Shown here: positions 9,172-17,409 of the stretch, one piece after another
Position numbering within the stretch: position 1 is the stretch's first letter
Layout of the letters: each line of letters starts with the position of its first letter
Source: AC-51 sp036265325
Lineage (GTDB): Bacteria; Actinomycetota; UBA4738; HRBIN12
Assembly: GCA_036265325.1 (NCBI GenBank)
Contig: DATAPH010000019.1
Location: forward strand, 1 to 34,987
Length of the DNA: 34,987 nucleotides
Direction of reading: 5' to 3'
Program-made: the position numbers and the translations under genes
Notes under the pieces: generated by a model
The model's database searches: none
What the model was told of the DNA's origin: nothing
Seen by the model: only the letters and a program-made list of their open reading frames with translations

Positions 9172-9489
9172 ATGGCGCTTCCGACGCTTACCCCAGAGCA
9201 GCGTGCCGACGCACTGAAGAAGGCGGCAGCCGCGCGCAAGAAGCGCGCAGAGGTGAAGGGGGAGCTCAAGTCCGGCAAGCGCACGCTGGCCGATGTGCTC
9301 AAGAAGGCCGACAAGGACGACACCCTCGGCAAGATGAAGGTCTCGACGGTGCTCGAGTCGCTCCCGGGCGTCGGCAAGGTCCGCGCGCAGAAGATCATGG
9401 AGGAGCTCGACATCTCCGCCACGCGGCGTGTGCGCGGATTGGGCAGCAAGCAGCGCGAGCAGCTCTTGACGAAGTTCGGCAAGAAGTAA
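9172..9489 (+). CDS. mihF: Actinobacterial integration host factor
   Basis: Small basic nucleoid-associated DNA-binding protein (105 residues), the mIHF family found in Actinobacteria, structurally unrelated to proteobacterial IHF. The first half is a lysine/alanine-rich helix (AAAARKKRAEVKGELKSGKR), and the second half contains the helix-two-turns-helix LESLPGVGKVRAQKIMEELDIS followed by RVRGLGSKQREQLL, the family signature. It is set apart from pyrF by 103 bases with its own promoter and a good Shine-Dalgarno, and sits 10 bases before gmk, as in mycobacteria and streptomycetes. This is the strongest single taxonomic marker in the window. Confidence 0.93.
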   Translation: MALPTLTPEQRADALKKAAAARKKRAEVKGELKSGKRTLADVLKKADKDDTLGKMKVSTVLESLPGVGKVRAQKIMEELDISATRRVRGLGSKQREQLLTKFGKK

Positions 9490-9499
9490 CGAGGCGCGC

Positions 9500-10069
9500 G
9501 TGCGGCGAGGCACGCTGATCGTCCTCGCGGGCCCCTCCGGGGTCGGGAAGGGCAGCGTCGTCGAACGCTTGCGGTCCCGAGATCCGGAGGGGCTCGCCGT
9601 TTCCATCTCGGCAACGACCCGGCGTAAGCGCCCCGGCGAGACCGGCGGCGTCGATTATCTGTTCGTCGACGACGCCGGCTTCGACCGGATGGTCGCCGCC
9701 GGCGACCTGCTCGAGTGGGCCGAGGTGTATCCGGGGCGGCGCTACGGGACGCCCCGGTCGTTCGTCGACCGAACGCTCGCAGAGGGCCGCGACGTGGTCC
9801 TGGAGATCGACGTGCAGGGCGCCGCACAGATCCGTTCCCAGGCCCCAGAGGCGGTCCTGATCCTGCTCGCGCCCCCCTCGATGGACGCTCTGGAGGCGCG
9901 GCTGCGCGGCCGCGGCACCGAGGACGAGGCGAGCGTGGCGGAACGGCTCGCCGCCGCTGCCCGGGAGCTCGAGCAGGCGGGGTGGTTCGACCACGTCGTG
10001 GTGAACGACGACGTCGACCGGGCCGCCGACGAGGTCGCTGCTATCATCGAGGCGTTCCGCACCCGCTGA
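9500..10069 (+). CDS. gmk: Guanylate kinase
   Basis: Phosphorylates GMP to GDP. The protein has 189 residues. The P-loop AGPSGVGKGSVV is near the N-terminus, followed by the GMP-binding segment SISATTRRKRPGETGGVDY and the lid and base-binding region EWAEVYPGRRYGTP; VLEIDVQGAAQIR carries the Walker B-like strand. The GTG start at 9500 is 10 bases after the mihF stop with a GAGG just upstream. The C-terminus is slightly short for the family (usually about 200) but no motif is missing. Confidence 0.95.
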   Translation: MRRGTLIVLAGPSGVGKGSVVERLRSRDPEGLAVSISATTRRKRPGETGGVDYLFVDDAGFDRMVAAGDLLEWAEVYPGRRYGTPRSFVDRTLAEGRDVVLEIDVQGAAQIRSQAPEAVLILLAPPSMDALEARLRGRGTEDEASVAERLAAAARELEQAGWFDHVVVNDDVDRAADEVAAIIEAFRTR

Positions 10070-10089
10070 CCTGCAGGAGTGCCCTTCTC

Positions 10090-10338
10090 ATGATCGAACC
10101 CAAGATCGACGATCTGCTCGCCGCTGTCGATTCCAAGTACACGCTCGTGATCGTGTCCGCGAAGCGCGCGCGAGAGATCAACTCGTATTACAGCCAGCTC
10201 GGCGAGGGCCGCGGCGACTTCGTGCCGCCGCTCGTCGAGACCGGTCTGCGCAACAAGCCGCTGTCGATCGCCCTCGAGGAGATCGCCGAGGGCAAGATCT
10301 CCTACGAACGCCCCGAGGAGATCGTCGAGGTCGACTGA
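10090..10338 (+). CDS. rpoZ: RNA polymerase omega subunit
   Basis: An 82-residue omega subunit, which helps assemble RNA polymerase around beta prime. The diagnostic stretch is KIDDLLAAVDSKYTLVIVSAKRA followed by REINSYY (the R-A-R-x-I-N motif), then the PPLVE segment and a KPLSIALEEIAEGKI helix. The ATG at 10090 has an AGGAG ribosome-binding site at 10075-10079. Position between gmk and coaBC is the standard bacterial arrangement. Confidence 0.95.
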   Translation: MIEPKIDDLLAAVDSKYTLVIVSAKRAREINSYYSQLGEGRGDFVPPLVETGLRNKPLSIALEEIAEGKISYERPEEIVEVD

Positions 10339-10339
10339 C

Positions 10340-11554
10340 GTGACGGGCCTGGGCGGCCGTCGCGTGCTGCTCGGTATCTGCGGCGGGATCGCCGCGTACA
10401 AGGCCGCCTATCTCGCCCGTGCGATGCGGGCTGACGGGGCGGACGTCACCGCCGTGCTGACGGCGTCCGCCGCTCGGTTCGTCGGCACCGAAACCTTCGC
10501 CGGGCTCACCGGCAACTTCGCGCACGCATCGCTGTGGGACGCCGGTGGCACCGTCGTGCACGTCGAGTTGGCGCACGGCGCGGACGTGCTGGTGATCGCG
10601 CCCGCGACGGCCAACATGCTCGCCAAGCTTGCGCACGGCCTCGCCGACGACCTGTTGAGCGCCGCTGCGCTCGAGTTCCGCGGCCCGGTCGTGGTCGCGC
10701 CCGCGATGCACACCGGCATGTGGTCGAACCCTGCCACGCAGGCGAACGTCGCGACGCTCGCCGCGCGGGGCGTTCGGTTCGTCGGACCTGTCGAGGGCGC
10801 GCTCGCCCACGGCGACGAGGGCACCGGGCGTCTCGCCGAGCCCGATGTCATCCTCGAGGCCGTGCGCGCACTGGCTGAGAGCCTCCCGGCCGTCGCTGCG
10901 CCGTTCGCCGGACGCCGCGTCCTGATCACCGCCGGCCCGACCCACGAGCCGATCGATCCCGTGCGATTCGTCGGCAACCGGTCCTCCGGGAAGATGGGCG
11001 TCGCGATCGCGGAAGAAGCGCTCGCGCGCGGTGCGTCCGTCGTGCTCGTCCTCGGGCCGGGCACGGTGTCGCCGCCCGCCGCCGCCGACGTGATCCACGT
11101 CGGAACCGCCGAGGAGATGCGGAGCGCGGTGGCCGCGCACACCGACGCCGACGTGATCGTGATGGCGGCCGCCGTGGCCGACTTCCGTCCCAAGGTCGTC
11201 GCGGACCGGAAGCTCAAGAAGGAACAGGGCGTTCCCGAACTCGTCTTCGAGCCGACGCCCGACATCCTGCGTGAGGTCGCGGCAGCGCGACGGCCGGGCC
11301 AAGTGGTCGTCGGGTTCGCGGCCGAGACCGACGACATCGAGACGGCCGGCCGGGCGAAGCTCGCCGACAAGGGGCTCGACCTGCTCGTCGCGAACACCGT
11401 CGGCCGTCCTGAGACCGGGTTTGGGGCCGACACGAACGAGGCTGCGATCGTGTCGGCGTCCGGGGAGGACATCGCGTTGCGATCCTGGACCAAGGCGGAA
11501 CTCGCTGCGGCCCTGTGGGATCGCGTTGCGGCTCTGTGGAACGAGGGGCAGTAG
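10340..11554 (+). CDS. coaBC: Bifunctional phosphopantothenoylcysteine decarboxylase / phosphopantothenate-cysteine ligase
   Basis: Two consecutive steps of coenzyme A synthesis in one 404-residue protein. The N-terminal CoaC flavoprotein domain shows GGIAAYKAAYLAR, the catalytic-histidine strand VVHVELAHGADV, and the substrate-recognition loop as PAMHTGMW; the His in place of the usual Asn of PAMN also occurs in other actinobacteria (from memory). The C-terminal CoaB domain begins near residue 190 with RRVLITAGPTHEPIDPVRFVGN and RSSGKMG, and ends with the lysine-containing DRKLKKEQG and FAAETDD segments. The GTG at 10340 starts one base after the rpoZ stop. Confidence 0.95.
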   Translation: MTGLGGRRVLLGICGGIAAYKAAYLARAMRADGADVTAVLTASAARFVGTETFAGLTGNFAHASLWDAGGTVVHVELAHGADVLVIAPATANMLAKLAHGLADDLLSAAALEFRGPVVVAPAMHTGMWSNPATQANVATLAARGVRFVGPVEGALAHGDEGTGRLAEPDVILEAVRALAESLPAVAAPFAGRRVLITAGPTHEPIDPVRFVGNRSSGKMGVAIAEEALARGASVVLVLGPGTVSPPAAADVIHVGTAEEMRSAVAAHTDADVIVMAAAVADFRPKVVADRKLKKEQGVPELVFEPTPDILREVAAARRPGQVVVGFAAETDDIETAGRAKLADKGLDLLVANTVGRPETGFGADTNEAAIVSASGEDIALRSWTKAELAAALWDRVAALWNEGQ

Positions 11555-11582
11555 CGTCGTGGCGGGTGTCCGCGGGCGCCGG

Positions 11583-11588
11583 TAGACT
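11583..11588 (+). promoter_or_regulatory. -10 box of metK, leaderless type
   Basis: TAGACT ends nine bases before the metK ATG, so transcription is predicted to start within about two bases of the start codon. No Shine-Dalgarno lies between. I see no convincing -35 element. Confidence 0.6.
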
Positions 11589-11597
11589 CGGCCGATC

Positions 11598-12794
11598 ATG
11601 AGCACGGGCTATCTCTTCTCGTCAGAATCAGTCACCGAAGGCCACCCGGACAAGCTCGCGGACCAGATCAGCGACGCGGTCCTCGACGCGATGCTGGAAC
11701 AGGACGCGCACAGCCGCGTCGCGTGCGAGACGCTCGTCACGACGGGGGTCGTGTTCGTCTCGGGTGAGATCACGCTCGCGAAGGGCTGGGTCGACATCCC
11801 GTCGGTGGTCCGTCGCACCATCACCGAGGTCGGCTACACCGACGCGAAGTTCGGGCTCGACGGCGAGACCTGCGGCGTCGTGACCGCGATCCAAGAGCAG
11901 TCGGCCGACATCGCGATCGGCGTCGACCACGCGCTCGAGGAACGCCAGGAGCACTCGGGTGACAACCTCGACCATCAAGGTGCCGGCGACCAGGGGATGA
12001 TGTTCGGCTACGCCTGTCGCGACACCGACGAGCTCATGCCGATGCCGATCGCGATGGCCCATCGCCTGTCCAGGCGACTCTCCGACGTCCGCAAAGCGGG
12101 CGTCGTTCCATATCTGCGCCCCGATGGCAAGAGCCAGGTGTCGATCGAGTACGTCGACGGCAAGCCGGTCCGCGTCGACACGGTGTTGATCTCGGCGCAG
12201 CACCGTGAGGAGGTGGACGTCGAGACGCTGCTACGGCCCGACGTCGAGGCCGAAGTGATCGACCCGGTGCTTCGCGAGTTCTCGGAGCTCTCGACCGACG
12301 GCGTTCGCGTGCTCGTCAACCCGACCGGTCGATTCGAGATCGGCGGACCGAAGGCCGACACGGGGCTCACGGGCCGCAAGATCATCGTGGACACCTACGG
12401 CGGCATGGCGCCGCATGGCGGCGGCGCCTTCTCGGGCAAGGACCCGACCAAGGTCGACCGCTCTGCTGCGTACATGGCGCGGTACGTCGCCAAGAACGTC
12501 GTGGCGGCGGGTCTCGCCGACCGGTGCCAGCTGCAGGTCGCCTACGCGATCGGAACGGCGCACCCCGTCTCCTTGATGATCGAGACGTTCGGCACGGCGA
12601 CCGTCGACCCCGAGCACGTCCAGAAGGCCGTGTGGGAGATCTTCGACTTCCGGCCCGCCGCGATCATCCGCGACCTCGACCTCTTGCGGCCGATCTACGG
12701 AGAGACGGCGGCCTACGGCCACTTCGGCCGTAAGGAGTTCCCGTGGGAGGCCACCGATCGCGTCGACGCGCTCAGAAGCGCCGTCGGCGCCTGA
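11598..12794 (+). CDS. metK: S-adenosylmethionine synthase
   Basis: Makes SAM from methionine and ATP, supplying among others RsmB and the TrmH-type methyltransferase in this window. The 398-residue protein is full length. Visible signatures: FSSESVTEGHPDKLADQ at the N-terminus, the methionine-binding GAGDQGMMFGYA, the phosphate-binding GGGAFSGKDPTKVDRSAAY (P-loop-like), and the C-terminal FGRKEFPWEATD. The ATG at 11598 lies 43 bases after coaBC and has a -10 box directly upstream. The TGA at 12792 abuts the priA coding frame. Confidence 0.97.
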   Translation: MSTGYLFSSESVTEGHPDKLADQISDAVLDAMLEQDAHSRVACETLVTTGVVFVSGEITLAKGWVDIPSVVRRTITEVGYTDAKFGLDGETCGVVTAIQEQSADIAIGVDHALEERQEHSGDNLDHQGAGDQGMMFGYACRDTDELMPMPIAMAHRLSRRLSDVRKAGVVPYLRPDGKSQVSIEYVDGKPVRVDTVLISAQHREEVDVETLLRPDVEAEVIDPVLREFSELSTDGVRVLVNPTGRFEIGGPKADTGLTGRKIIVDTYGGMAPHGGGAFSGKDPTKVDRSAAYMARYVAKNVVAAGLADRCQLQVAYAIGTAHPVSLMIETFGTATVDPEHVQKAVWEIFDFRPAAIIRDLDLLRPIYGETAAYGHFGRKEFPWEATDRVDALRSAVGA

Positions 12795-12795
12795 G

Positions 12796-14577
12796 GTTCT
12801 CGCCGGGCCGGTCGCGGTCTGCATCGACCGGCCGCTGCTCGCGCTCGACAAGCCGTTCACGTACGACCTTCCCGCCGATCTCGGCGCGGGTGTCGGCTCG
12901 TACGTGCGCGTCCGCTTCCACGGGAAGCTGACGAAGGGCTGGGTCCTCGGCCCGACCGACGATCTGCCCGCGCGCACGCTTCCCGTGATGCGCGCGGTCT
13001 CGCCGGTGCGCTTCTTCGACGCCGAGCTGCTCGAGCTCGCGCGCTGGATCTCGACGCGGTACGTCACGCCGATGGCCGAGGTGCTGGGTGCGCTGTCGCC
13101 GCCGCGCGTTGCATCCGAGGAACGGACCGAGGATGCGCGAGTGGTTGCAACCGACCCAGTGGTCGGCGCCGTCGTCGATAGCACGGTCTGGCGCGGGTAC
13201 ACGGACGGGCCGCGGCTCTCGGAGGCGATCGTCGCTCGTGACGGGGCGTTCGTTGTGCGTCCGGCTCCGGAGGATGAGCAGATGCTCGCCGTCGAGGGGG
13301 TTCGGGTATGCCTCGCCGGCGGACGCCGGGCGATCGTGATCGTTCCCGAGGCATCGCCGAGACCGGCGACGGTCACCGCGCTCGAAGGGGCGTTCGGCGA
13401 GCGCGTCGTCGTCTTCGCCGGTGGCGACGCGCGAACGCGCTATCGCACATGGCTCCGCATCCTCGTTGGCGACGCAGATATCGTGGTGGGCACGCGCCCC
13501 GCCGTCTTCGCGCCCGTCTCATCCCTCGGACTCATCTGGGTCGCACGCGAGTCGCATCCCGCCCATCGAGAGGAGCGCGCGCCGTATCACCACGTGCGCG
13601 ACGTCGCGCTGCGTCGGGCGTCGATCGCCGGTGCGGTCGCCGTGCTCGCGGCAGCCTGCCCGTCGACCGAAGCGGCCTCACTCGGCCTCCCGACCGTCGT
13701 CTCGACGACCAAACGCTGGCCCAAGGTGGAGGTTGTGCGACCAGGGCCGGAGGGCCGCGCGCCTCGTCTGGTCCGTGCGCTCGGTCAGGTCCGCCGGGCG
13801 TTCGTGTTCTCTCCGCTGCCCGGCGCCGGCGTCGCGCAGGTCTGTCGGTCCTGTGGAGCGGCCGCGGCCTGCGCGATCTGCGGCGGCATGTTGCGTGCCT
13901 CCGGCGGTGAGATCCGGTGCGTGGTCTGCGAAGCGCCGGGCCGGTGCGCGACGTGCGGCAGCACGACGTTCGCGGTGCGTCGGGGCGGCGCCGAGCGGGT
14001 CGAAGCCTGGGCGTCGCGCGCGGCTCCTGTGCCCGTCCGCCGTGCCACGGAGCCACGGCTGCCGTCGGCCGACGGGGAGGTGCTCGTGGGTGGGGCCGAC
14101 GCGGTGCGCGACCTCGGGGTAGCCGGCCTGGATCTCGTCGCGATCCTCGACGCGGACCTCGCCGCCCGACGACCGGGGCTGACCGCCCGCGAACGAGCGT
14201 TGGCGATCTGGATGGAAGCGGTCGGATGGGCGCGCCCGGCGGGCTCCGCGATCGTGCAGACGGAGCATCCCGGCGACCCCGGCGTGCAGGCACTCGTGCG
14301 CGGAACTCCGGATCGCTTCTATCAACGCGAGCGCGAGCGTCGCGCCGCCGCTGGATTCCCCGTCGGGTCCGCGGTCTTCCGCGTGATCGGGACCGACGTC
14401 CTCGAAGAGACGCTCGACGAGCACCGTCCCATCACGTCGCTCGTCTCCTCGCTCGGAGGGCGAACGGTATGCTTGCTCGCGCTCGAGCCCGACCGCGTGC
14501 CGGCCTTCGGCGAGGCGATGCGGCGCCTGGCGACCACCGGAGTCGTCGAGCGCGTCGAGGCCGAACCGCACCTGTGA
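12796..14577 (+). CDS. priA: Primosomal protein PriA, helicase-degenerate, non-canonical or unresolved start
   Basis: PriA-family replication-restart protein. The conserved N-terminal 3'-DNA-end-binding domain (VAVCIDRPLLALDKPFTYDL, then GSYVRVRFHGKLTKGWVL) begins near 12811, but this frame contains no ATG, GTG or TTG between the in-frame TGA codons at 12574-12579 and GTG 12904. Starting at 12904 (557 residues) would cut into the domain. I set the left limit at GTT 12796, directly after the metK stop, as the likeliest coding extent (593 residues). The helicase core is degenerate: there is no GSGKT Walker A before AIVIVPEASPR, and the DEAH box reads ARES. Four CxxC pairs (CRSC, CAIC, CVVC, CATC; about 13842-13970) preserve the zinc sites. 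Loss of helicase motifs is typical of actinobacterial PriA. Alternatives for the start: a near-cognate codon or a sequence error. Confidence 0.8.
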   Translation, partial: VLAGPVAVCIDRPLLALDKPFTYDLPADLGAGVGSYVRVRFHGKLTKGWVLGPTDDLPARTLPVMRAVSPVRFFDAELLELARWISTRYVTPMAEVLGALSPPRVASEERTEDARVVATDPVVGAVVDSTVWRGYTDGPRLSEAIVARDGAFVVRPAPEDEQMLAVEGVRVCLAGGRRAIVIVPEASPRPATVTALEGAFGERVVVFAGGDARTRYRTWLRILVGDADIVVGTRPAVFAPVSSLGLIWVARESHPAHREERAPYHHVRDVALRRASIAGAVAVLAAACPSTEAASLGLPTVVSTTKRWPKVEVVRPGPEGRAPRLVRALGQVRRAFVFSPLPGAGVAQVCRSCGAAAACAICGGMLRASGGEIRCVVCEAPGRCATCGSTTFAVRRGGAERVEAWASRAAPVPVRRATEPRLPSADGEVLVGGADAVRDLGVAGLDLVAILDADLAARRPGLTARERALAIWMEAVGWARPAGSAIVQTEHPGDPGVQALVRGTPDRFYQRERERRAAAGFPVGSAVFRVIGTDVLEETLDEHRPITSLVSSLGGRTVCLLALEPDRVPAFGEAMRRLATTGVVERVEAEPHL

Positions 14578-14586
14578 GGGGTTCCG

Positions 14587-15105
14587 ATGCTGTTATCGAT
14601 CCGGAAGCTGGGCGACCCGGTGCTGCGTGAGCCGGCGAAGCCGGTCGAGCACTTCGACCGGACGCTCCGCCGGCTCGCCAAGGACATGACCGAGACGATG
14701 TACCAGGCGCCCGGCGTCGGCCTCGCGGCGCCGCAGGTCGGTGTCTCCCTCCAACTCTTCGTGTTCGACGACGGCGAGCGCGGACCGTCGTTCCTCGCGA
14801 ACCCCGAGCTGTACGACGGCGAGGGCGAGGTCGGAGAGGAAGAAGGATGTCTGTCGATCCCCGGGCCGTATCACGCGACGGCGCGTTTCCGCACGATCCG
14901 ATGCCGCGGGCTCGATCTGAAAGGCAACCCCGTCGAGGTGCAGGGCGAGGGACTGCTCGCGCGGATCCTCCAACACGAGACCGACCACCTCCACGGGACG
15001 CTGTACATCGATCGTCTCGACGACACCGGCAGGCGCGCCGTGCTCGCCGAGCTCCGCAGGATCGAGCTCGGGCTGGTCGAACCCAAACCACGCAAGCGGC
15101 CGTAG
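14587..15105 (+). CDS. def: Peptide deformylase
   Basis: Metalloenzyme removing the formyl group from nascent proteins. The 172-residue protein has all three motifs: GVGLAAPQVG, EEGCLSIPG (cysteine metal ligand) and HETDHLHG (two histidine ligands and the catalytic Glu). The ATG at 14587 is preceded by GAGGGG at about 14576-14581. It lies between priA and fmt, pairing deformylation with the formylation enzyme Fmt downstream. Confidence 0.96.
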   Translation: MLLSIRKLGDPVLREPAKPVEHFDRTLRRLAKDMTETMYQAPGVGLAAPQVGVSLQLFVFDDGERGPSFLANPELYDGEGEVGEEEGCLSIPGPYHATARFRTIRCRGLDLKGNPVEVQGEGLLARILQHETDHLHGTLYIDRLDDTGRRAVLAELRRIELGLVEPKPRKRP

Positions 15106-15120
15106 AGGCGGAGCGCCGAC

Positions 15121-15126
15121 TATCCT
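15121..15126 (+). promoter_or_regulatory. -10 box of fmt, leaderless type
   Basis: TATCCT followed by six bases (GCGCCG) and the fmt ATG. With transcription starting about seven bases after the box, the mRNA would begin at the ATG. No ribosome-binding site is visible. Confidence 0.55.
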
Positions 15127-15132
15127 GCGCCG

Positions 15133-16074
15133 ATGACGCTTCGGGTCGCGTTCCTCGGCAACGACGCCTGGTCGGTGCCGTCCCTGGACGCGATCGCGGC
15201 AGAGCCGGAACTGTCCCTCGCCTTGGTCGTGACCAACCCGCCGAAGGAAGCCCGCCGCGGCGCCGCGCTCACATCGACGCCGGTCGCGACGGCGGCGGCC
15301 GCGCACGGCGTCCCGTACGTCGAGGTGCCCGGCGTCCTGGACGGCCCGGGCGCGACCGCGCTCGCGAAGACGGCCCCCGACGTCATCGTCGTCGTCGCCT
15401 ACGGGCAGATCCTGCGTCGCGAGACGCTCCAGCTGGCCCCCTACGGCGCGATCAACCTGCACTTCTCCTTGCTCCCTCGATGGCGCGGCGCAACGCCGGT
15501 CCAGCACGCGATCGCCGCGGGCGACGAACGCACCGGCGTCACCGTGATGCGCATGGACGAAGGTCTCGACACGGGCCCGATCCTGAATCAGCTCGAGGAG
15601 CCGATCCGCCCCGAAGACGATGCGGGCGCGCTCGGCGCGCGGCTCGCGAAGATCGGCGGGCTGTTGCTCGTCGGCGTCCTGCGGATGCTGCCCAAGGGCG
15701 GCGTGCCCGAGCGGGCGCAGGAAGACGGCGCCGCGACCCTCGCCCCGACGATCGGCGCCGACGAGCGCGCGATCGACTGGGGACGGTCGCCGGAAGAGAT
15801 CGTGCAGTGGGTCCGTGCGCTAGCGCCCCGGCCGGGTGCCGCGACGACCCTCCGAGGCGCGCACGTCAAAGTGCTCGCTGCGGCGATCGACCACCAGCAG
15901 GGCAGCGACGCGCCGCCCGGCACGGTGGTCGCGTCAGACGAGCGCGGCGTCCTCGTCCGCGCGCGCGGGGGCGGCGTACGGCTGGTCGAGGTGGCGCCGG
16001 CAGGTCGCAAGCGGATGGACGCCGCGGCTTGGGCGAATGGCGTCCGGTTCACCGCGGGCGAACGCCTGGGATGA
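15133..16074 (+). CDS. fmt: Methionyl-tRNA formyltransferase
   Basis: Formylates initiator Met-tRNA with 10-formyl-tetrahydrofolate. The 313-residue protein has the catalytic domain signature NLHFSLLPRWRGATPVQ (His and Arg of the active site) followed by GVTVMRMDEGLDTGPIL (catalytic Asp), and a C-terminal tRNA-binding OB-like domain. The ATG at 15133 is supported by the -10 box directly upstream and the homologous first strand LRVAFLGND. The stop overlaps the rsmB ATG (ATGA, 16071-16074). Confidence 0.95.
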   Translation: MTLRVAFLGNDAWSVPSLDAIAAEPELSLALVVTNPPKEARRGAALTSTPVATAAAAHGVPYVEVPGVLDGPGATALAKTAPDVIVVVAYGQILRRETLQLAPYGAINLHFSLLPRWRGATPVQHAIAAGDERTGVTVMRMDEGLDTGPILNQLEEPIRPEDDAGALGARLAKIGGLLLVGVLRMLPKGGVPERAQEDGAATLAPTIGADERAIDWGRSPEEIVQWVRALAPRPGAATTLRGAHVKVLAAAIDHQQGSDAPPGTVVASDERGVLVRARGGGVRLVEVAPAGRKRMDAAAWANGVRFTAGERLG

Positions 16075-17360
16075 GCGCACCGACCGCGCGGTCGGTGGCG
16101 CTGGAGCTGATCGGCAGAGTGATCGACGACGGCGCCTACTCCAACCGCCTGCTGCCGGCGCTCCTTTCGCGCTCGGGGCTCGATCCACGCGATCGTGCGT
16201 TCGCGACCGAGCTCGCGTTCGGCACACTGCGGCGCCGGCTGGTGCTCGATGCGGCGATCGAGCGGGTCGCGAACAGGCCGCTCGACAAGGTGTCGCCGCC
16301 CGAGGCGCGCAACGCCCTTCGACTGGGCGCCTACCAATTGAGCGTCGGCGTCGCGCCGCACGCCGCCGTGTCGGCGACGGTCGACCTCGTGCCCGGGAGA
16401 CCTCGAGGATTCGTCAACGCGGTCCTTCGCCGGCTCGCAACGGCACCGATCGCACGGCCGGACGGCACAGACGCTGAGGCGATCGCCGCTCGCACGGGGA
16501 TGCGACCGTGGGCGATCGAAGAGCTCGAACGGCTCGTGGGCGAGGAGGCGGAGACGGCGGCGGCGGCGTTCGCGTCTCGCGCACCGCTGTCGGTGCGCGT
16601 GGTCGGCGGCGTCGATGCGGCGCCGACGGTCCGACAAGCGCTCGAAACAGCGGGGGCAACGGTCACGCTCGGTGCCGTGGACGACACGTGTCTCCTCCTC
16701 GAGGACGGTGGTGAGCCACGCACCCTGCCCGGGTTCTCGGACGGCCGCTGGACCGTCCAGGATCAGGCCTCGGCCTTCGTCGTCGGTGCCCTCGACCCAC
16801 AGCTCGGCGATCGCGTGTACGACGCGTGCGCCGCGCCCGGAGGCAAGGCGCTCTTCGCCGCCGAACGCGTCGGCGCCGAGGGCGCGGTCCTTGCGTCGGA
16901 TGTTTCGCCTCGGCGGGTCCGGTTGATCGCGGAGGCGGGGGCACGTCTCAAACAGAAGCCGTGGCTGCTCGCGAGCGATGCCGCGCGTCCCGCGGTGAGC
17001 GGCTCGTTCGAGCGAGTACTCGTGGACGCCCCGTGCAGCGGGCTCGGCTCCGCCCGCCGACGGCCGGAGCTGCTGTGGCGTGTCCCGAAGGAACGCGTGA
17101 CCTCGCTCGCCGCGCGGCAGCTGGCCATCGTGTCGACTGCCGCGGACTCGCTCGTCCCGGGCGCCCGTCTGGTCTACGCGGTGTGCACGTTCACGCGAGG
17201 GGAGACCGACGCGGTGTGCGACGCGCTGCTTCGAGCCCGGCCCGAGCTGCGACCGGTCGTCATCGACGGTCCGGACGGGCCGGCCGAACGCCATCGCCTC
17301 TGGCCCCATCGGCATGGGTGCGACGGCATGTTCGTCGCGGCGTTCGAACGAGCGTCGTAG
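16071..17360 (+). CDS. rsmB: 16S rRNA m5C methyltransferase (RsmB/Sun family)
   Basis: The 429-residue protein has an N-terminal NusB-like RNA-binding domain (ARSVALELIGRVIDDGAYSN through about residue 140) and a C-terminal Rossmann methyltransferase. The SAM site is DACAAPGGKALFAAE, the first active-site cysteine is in VDAPCSGLG, and the second (catalytic nucleophile) in LVYAVCTFTRGE, matching the dual-cysteine m5C mechanism. Family members methylate C967 of 16S rRNA. The ATG at 16071 overlaps the fmt stop; the frame is open far upstream only as a shadow of def and fmt. Confidence 0.94.
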   Translation: MSAPTARSVALELIGRVIDDGAYSNRLLPALLSRSGLDPRDRAFATELAFGTLRRRLVLDAAIERVANRPLDKVSPPEARNALRLGAYQLSVGVAPHAAVSATVDLVPGRPRGFVNAVLRRLATAPIARPDGTDAEAIAARTGMRPWAIEELERLVGEEAETAAAAFASRAPLSVRVVGGVDAAPTVRQALETAGATVTLGAVDDTCLLLEDGGEPRTLPGFSDGRWTVQDQASAFVVGALDPQLGDRVYDACAAPGGKALFAAERVGAEGAVLASDVSPRRVRLIAEAGARLKQKPWLLASDAARPAVSGSFERVLVDAPCSGLGSARRRPELLWRVPKERVTSLAARQLAIVSTAADSLVPGARLVYAVCTFTRGETDAVCDALLRARPELRPVVIDGPDGPAERHRLWPHRHGCDGMFVAAFERAS

Positions 17361-17395
17361 GTCCTCGGCCGGTATGTTCGCGTCGTCGCGGCCGG

Positions 17396-17401
17396 TACCA
17401 T
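17396..17401 (+). promoter_or_regulatory. -10 box of rpe, leaderless type
   Basis: TACCAT ends eight bases before the rpe ATG at 17410. A nine-base sequence (CGGCCGGTA) occurs twice, at 17366-17374 and 17389-17397, the second copy running into this box. Confidence 0.5.
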
Positions 17402-17409
17402 TGCGCCCG

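Noticed and set aside
12743..12931. GTG-started short frame across the metK-priA junction as the missing priA start
   Set aside because: It is in a different frame from priA and its arginine/serine-rich translation has no PriA similarity; joining would need an unsupported frameshift.
12904..14577. PriA lacking helicase motifs as a pseudogene
   Set aside because: Loss of Walker A and DEAH with retention of the zinc cysteines is the known state of actinobacterial PriA, and the frame is intact.
17366..17397. Nine-base direct repeat CGGCCGGTA upstream of rpe as a regulatory site
   Set aside because: Short, GC-rich and overlapping the rsmB-rpe gap; such repeats are common by chance at this composition.
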